Positions 24,016-26,645 of a stretch of DNA of 26,645 nucleotides are shown piece after piece. Within the stretch, counting starts at the first letter, position 1, and each line of letters begins with the position of its first letter. The DNA is from CAZMVY01 sp964617875. Lineage in GTDB: Bacteria; Planctomycetota; Phycisphaerae; UBA1845; PWPN01. Made by a program: the position numbers and the translations under genes. Under the pieces are notes generated by a model. That model saw only the letters and a program-made list of their open reading frames with translations, was not told the DNA's origin and did not search any database. The stretch covers positions 1 through 26,645 of the forward strand of contig CAZUAI010000078.1 in the NCBI GenBank assembly GCA_964617875.1, read 5' to 3'.

Positions 24016-25434
24016 TCATGGCGACTGCGGCTCCGGGCTCGGGATTGGCGTGGGCACGGCGTTCGGCGTGGTCATGGTGTACGGCAGAACGTATACGGGT
24101 CGGCATTGGCGGTTGGTGAAGTAGAGCCTTGATTCGGACGGCTTGCTCGGGTCGCCGTCGGCCCAGAAGGCGTAGAAGTCGTCGTGGGCGTTGACGGGGC
24201 GCCGGGCGTAGGTGTGGTTGAAGCGGCTCCGGTCGGTGATCTGCCGGGCGCGCGCCCACGCCTGGCCGGCGTCGCGGCTCTCCCAGAGGACCATCTCGCC
24301 GCCGGTGTGCCAGGGCTGCGGGCCGGGGTCCGTCGGGGCGATGATCCGCCACAAATCGCCTTCGAGATACAGCGAGCCCATGTCGTAGTTGTGGTCGGAC
24401 GTGGTTACCAGTCGGCGGACCCACTCGGAGCCGCTCCAATGGGCGGTCATCCAGCGGCGCGGGCCGTTGGCGGGGCCGGGGTGCCAGCCCTGGCTCTCGA
24501 TATAGAGGATGACCGGCCTGCCCTCCCGGTCGTAGTTCAGGTCGGAGATGTAGACGAGGCGTTTGTCGGCCTCGTAGTCGTGGACGAGCGCCGCGTTGGC
24601 GACCGTCTCCAGCGGCGTCGTCAGCCTGTCGCCGCGAACGTTCTGCCACGTCGTGCCGAAGTCCCGCGTCTCGACATAGTAGAGGTTTGTGCGCCGATCG
24701 ACGTTGCCGCCGGGGTGGTAGTTGAACGTCGAGCCGAGCCGCGTCCCCGCGCGGCACGTGACCTGGTAGTGGCCGCCGAAGGCCACGAGCTTGTGGTCCT
24801 CGGACCAGTGCTCGCCGTCGGGGCTGGTCCGCCAGAAGAGCTGCCGACCACCGAGGTACTTGGTGAAGAGGTAGAGGAAGCCCTTGTCGCCGAAGTGCCA
24901 CGGCTGAGGATACGTGTGTTCGCCCTCCTCGATGCGATCAAAGGCATCGATCGAGTACGGCCGGCGGCCTCGATAGATGTAACCGGGGCGTTGACGGCCG
25001 CGCCCGCTGACGAATACCCACAAACGGCCGGCGCCGTCGATCGTGAGCGATGGGTTGTCATGGGGATCCGACGTGTTCTTCTTGTGTACGACGACCGGCT
25101 GCGGCACGGTCCGCGTCGCGTGGTCGAAGCAGCCGATCATGCACACGAGCGCGTCTTTCGCGGCGCCGTCGGTACCTCCGTATACGAAGAAGGTCTTGTT
25201 CGCCTCCTTCGAGTAGATCGCCGTGGGTACATGGTCGGCGGTGTACGTTCCGAGTCCGCCGCTGTACTTGTAGCTGTACTCGTCGCGGGTCGGCTCCTGG
25301 CCCCACCAGATGCCGCGATAGCCGGGGATCCGTTGGCCGGTCGTTGGCCGCGTGGCGGGGACATTCTCCTGCCCGCGGGCCGATCCGCCCGCCAGCAGCA
25401 TGACGATGGTCAACGCATGGGCCGCTCTTGTCAT
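24016..25434 (-). CDS. Exported BNR_4 repeat protein, possible polysaccharide lyase or sialidase-like beta-propeller
   Basis: The 472-residue protein has a signal peptide (about 1-21, ending ARG) and a predicted beta-propeller of BNR_4 type. Diagnostic phrases are GYRGIWWGQ, DPHDNPSLTIDGAGRLWVF and RPGYIYRGRRPYSIDAFD. BNR_4 proteins include ulvan lyases of families PL24 and PL25, but many relatives have no assigned activity, so a role on acidic or sulfated polysaccharide is only inferred. The C-terminus is a short Pro-rich tail (TPIPSPEPQSP). The ATG overlaps the TGA of the LOG-family gene by 4 bases (ATGA), which suggests translational coupling. The stop abuts palindromic repeat copy 2. Confidence 0.85.
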   Translation of the reverse strand: MTRAAHALTIVMLLAGGSARGQENVPATRPTTGQRIPGYRGIWWGQEPTRDEYSYKYSGGLGTYTADHVPTAIYSKEANKTFFVYGGTDGAAKDALVCMIGCFDHATRTVPQPVVVHKKNTSDPHDNPSLTIDGAGRLWVFVSGRGRQRPGYIYRGRRPYSIDAFDRIEEGEHTYPQPWHFGDKGFLYLFTKYLGGRQLFWRTSPDGEHWSEDHKLVAFGGHYQVTCRAGTRLGSTFNYHPGGNVDRRTNLYYVETRDFGTTWQNVRGDRLTTPLETVANAALVHDYEADKRLVYISDLNYDREGRPVILYIESQGWHPGPANGPRRWMTAHWSGSEWVRRLVTTSDHNYDMGSLYLEGDLWRIIAPTDPGPQPWHTGGEMVLWESRDAGQAWARARQITDRSRFNHTYARRPVNAHDDFYAFWADGDPSKPSESRLYFTNRQCRPVYVLPYTMTTPNAVPTPIPSPEPQSP

Positions 25435-25997
25435 ATCGAGCGCACTCCGGACCGGATGGCGGCCACGACGTCCGCGGGGTTATGGACGATCGTGATGCAT
25501 GCCGCGTGTTTCGGACGCACCTGGGCGATGCGCTCGACGAGCGGCGCCCAGAAGTCGCCCACGACGACGATCGGCCGCGGTTCGATGAGCCCCTTGCAGA
25601 CGAACTCCCAGACGATCGCCAGCTCGGTCAGTGTGCCCGTTCCGCCCTCGAGGATGACATAGGCGTCGCCGAGCCGCATCATTTCCTGAATGCGGAGAAA
25701 GACATCGTCGTGTCGGATCTCGCGATCGACGTGGGCGTTCGCCTTGAGCGGCTTGCCGCGGTAGTCGCTGAAGATGCCGCACGTGACACCGATCGTACGG
25801 CCGCCGGCGTCCTTGGCGCCCTTGCACGATGCCTCCATCGTGCCGTCGAAGCCGCCGTTGCAGACGACAAAACCCGCCGTCGCCAGTTCGTATCCCAGCC
25901 GGTAGGCGAGTTCATACAGCCTGTCGCCCGGACGGGGCGAGTAGCTGCCGAAGAGCGTCACGATGCGGCCGTCGCCGTTGCCCGGGCCGTGCGCCAT
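25431..25997 (-). CDS. LOG-family nucleotide-binding protein
   Basis: The 188-residue product has the Rossmann-like LOG/SLOG fold. Motifs include the N-terminal VTLFGSYSPRPGD, the loop CNGGFDGTMEAS, and the signature EGGTGTLTEL (canonical PGGxGTxxE with Glu replacing Pro). An Arg-containing helix, FLRIQEMMRLGD, precedes the signature, as in LOG enzymes that release a base from nucleoside 5'-monophosphates (phosphoribohydrolases). Its substrate here is unknown. The ATG follows GGAGG with 5 bases between, located inside the end of the PPIase gene. The PPIase stop codon immediately precedes the start. The gene overlaps the BNR_4 gene by 4 bp, so it is part of a four-gene operon. Confidence 0.88.
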   Translation of the reverse strand: MAHGPGNGDGRIVTLFGSYSPRPGDRLYELAYRLGYELATAGFVVCNGGFDGTMEASCKGAKDAGGRTIGVTCGIFSDYRGKPLKANAHVDREIRHDDVFLRIQEMMRLGDAYVILEGGTGTLTELAIVWEFVCKGLIEPRPIVVVGDFWAPLVERIAQVRPKHAACITIVHNPADVVAAIRSGVRSI

Positions 25998-26489
25998 CTA
26001 GGCCTCCGCCACCTCTTCCACGACGATCCTGTCGATCTGCACGCGTTCGACCGGCGACGACGGCTCGCCGTAGCCGTTGTCGCGTACGGGGACGGCGCCG
26101 ATCTTCTTCAGCGTCTCGCGCGAGGCGTCGTCCACGAGGGCGCCGAACGCCGTGTACTTCCCGTCGAGAAAGTCGCACCGGTCGAGACAGATGAAGAACT
26201 GGCAACTGGCCGAGTTGGGGTCGCTGGAGCGTGCCATCGACAGGATGCCGAGGTCATGCGGCGTGTCGTTGAACTCCGCCGGCAGGCGACGCGGTCCGTT
26301 GCCGGTGCCGTTGCCCTTGGGGCAGCCGCCCTGGATCATGAACCCGTCGATGATCCGGTGAAACGCGAGGCCGTCGTAAAAACCCTTCTCCGCAAGGTCG
26401 AGGAAGTTGGCCACGTGCTTCGGCGCGCGGTCTTCAAAAAAACGCAGCGTCATCGTCCCGAACTTCGTGTGAATGGTCGCTTGCTTCAA
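25998..26489 (-). CDS. Cyclophilin-type peptidyl-prolyl cis-trans isomerase
   Basis: The 163-residue enzyme catalyses proline isomerisation during protein folding. It has no signal peptide, so it acts in the cytoplasm. The catalytic arginine lies in FHRIIDGFMIQGGCP. Other cyclophilin signatures are LSMARSSDPNSASCQFFI and LDGKYTAFG. Length is normal for the bacterial PpiB type. The start is a TTG at 26489, supported by AGGAGA 6 bases upstream and the typical N-terminal strand KQATIHTKFGTMTLRFF. It begins 13 bp after the topoisomerase VI A stop and ends directly before the LOG start. The last residues (VVEEVAEA) extend slightly past the usual domain end. Confidence 0.95.
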   Translation of the reverse strand: MKQATIHTKFGTMTLRFFEDRAPKHVANFLDLAEKGFYDGLAFHRIIDGFMIQGGCPKGNGTGNGPRRLPAEFNDTPHDLGILSMARSSDPNSASCQFFICLDRCDFLDGKYTAFGALVDDASRETLKKIGAVPVRDNGYGEPSSPVERVQIDRIVVEEVAEA

Positions 26490-26502
26490 GAGTGTCTCCT
26501 GT

Positions 26503-26645
26503 TCAGTCGAGCCAGAGCTTCGGTTCCTTGAGCCGGTTCGGTACGTATTCGTCCGTCAGGTACGTGAGACGCTTGTTGATCATCGCTTCCACCTCCATCT
26601 TGAAGCCGTTCTGGAGCATCTTCCTGATCTCCTTTTCCCACGGCT
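26503..26645 (-). CDS. DNA topoisomerase VI subunit A, C-terminal end (partial)
   Basis: Only the last 46-47 codons lie in the window. The visible end reads WEKEIRKMLQNGFKMEVEA and then LTYLTDEYVPNRLKEPKLW before the TGA at 26503-26505. This matches the C-terminal pattern of the Spo11/Top6A family: a charged helix, an [AK]-E-x-EA segment, then [FY][IL]T[DE]EY[LV]P. With subunit B this enzyme passes one DNA duplex through another using ATP. The catalytic tyrosine and Toprim domain lie outside the window. The gene leads an operon with the PPIase, LOG-family and BNR_4 genes. The assignment rests on a short stretch. Confidence 0.7.
   Translation of the reverse strand, partial: PWEKEIRKMLQNGFKMEVEAMINKRLTYLTDEYVPNRLKEPKLWLD

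Overview
The window is GC-rich bacterial chromosome with long intergenic gaps and genes on both strands. It most resembles a member of the Planctomycetota, probably class Phycisphaerae. The reasons are the gene repertoire: a secreted formylglycine sulfatase with an extra C-terminal domain, a Tat-exported Gfo/Idh/MocA oxidoreductase, a BNR_4 secreted protein, a giant GH42-like glycosidase, an LptC/OstA-type envelope protein, and the tail of a DNA topoisomerase VI A subunit. The placement is inference from gene content; no rRNA or other phylogenetic marker is present. No tRNA, rRNA, CRISPR array, insertion sequence or phage gene was seen.

Layout from left to right. Positions 80-4078 (+) hold a very large exported GH42-like protein. 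It converges on an APC-family amino acid permease (4163-5725, -). That gene diverges from a family 4 glycosyltransferase (5875-7068, +), which overlaps tail to tail with a membrane-anchored alpha/beta hydrolase (7034-7969, -). A recognisable sigma70-like promoter precedes a 1298-residue OstA/LptC-like protein (8117-12013, +), which carries three tandem 44-residue alanine-rich repeats in its middle. A 787-bp gap (12014-12800) contains hairpins and one doubtful small ORF. It separates this gene from an 812-residue coiled-coil protein read leftward (12801-15239, -).

From 15458 the genes run rightward: surE, a small acidic protein, a membrane diguanylate cyclase and a P-loop kinase of the YggC/uridine-kinase type. 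The kinase overlaps convergently with a Ste24-like M48 protease (18997-20127, -). Upstream of the protease, on the same strand, is the sulfatase (20279-22042, -). Next come a decayed gene fragment, a palindromic repeat, the Gfo/Idh oxidoreductase (22426-23841, -) and a second, inverted copy of the repeat. The window ends with a compact leftward operon: topoisomerase VI A (partial), a cyclophilin-type peptidyl-prolyl isomerase, a LOG-family protein and the BNR_4 protein. Its junctions are 13 bp, 0 bp and a 4-bp ATGA overlap.

Two themes connect the genes. The first is breakdown of complex, probably sulfated polysaccharide (GH42-like protein, sulfatase, oxidoreductase, BNR_4 protein). The second is cell-envelope construction and signalling (OstA-like protein, glycosyltransferase, diguanylate cyclase, M48 protease, coiled-coil protein). 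I found no clear new defence or mobile system. The most unusual structures are the heptad-locked repeats of the coiled-coil protein, the 44-residue repeats inside the OstA-like protein, the inverted palindromic repeat pair that abuts stop codons, and the topoisomerase VI operon.
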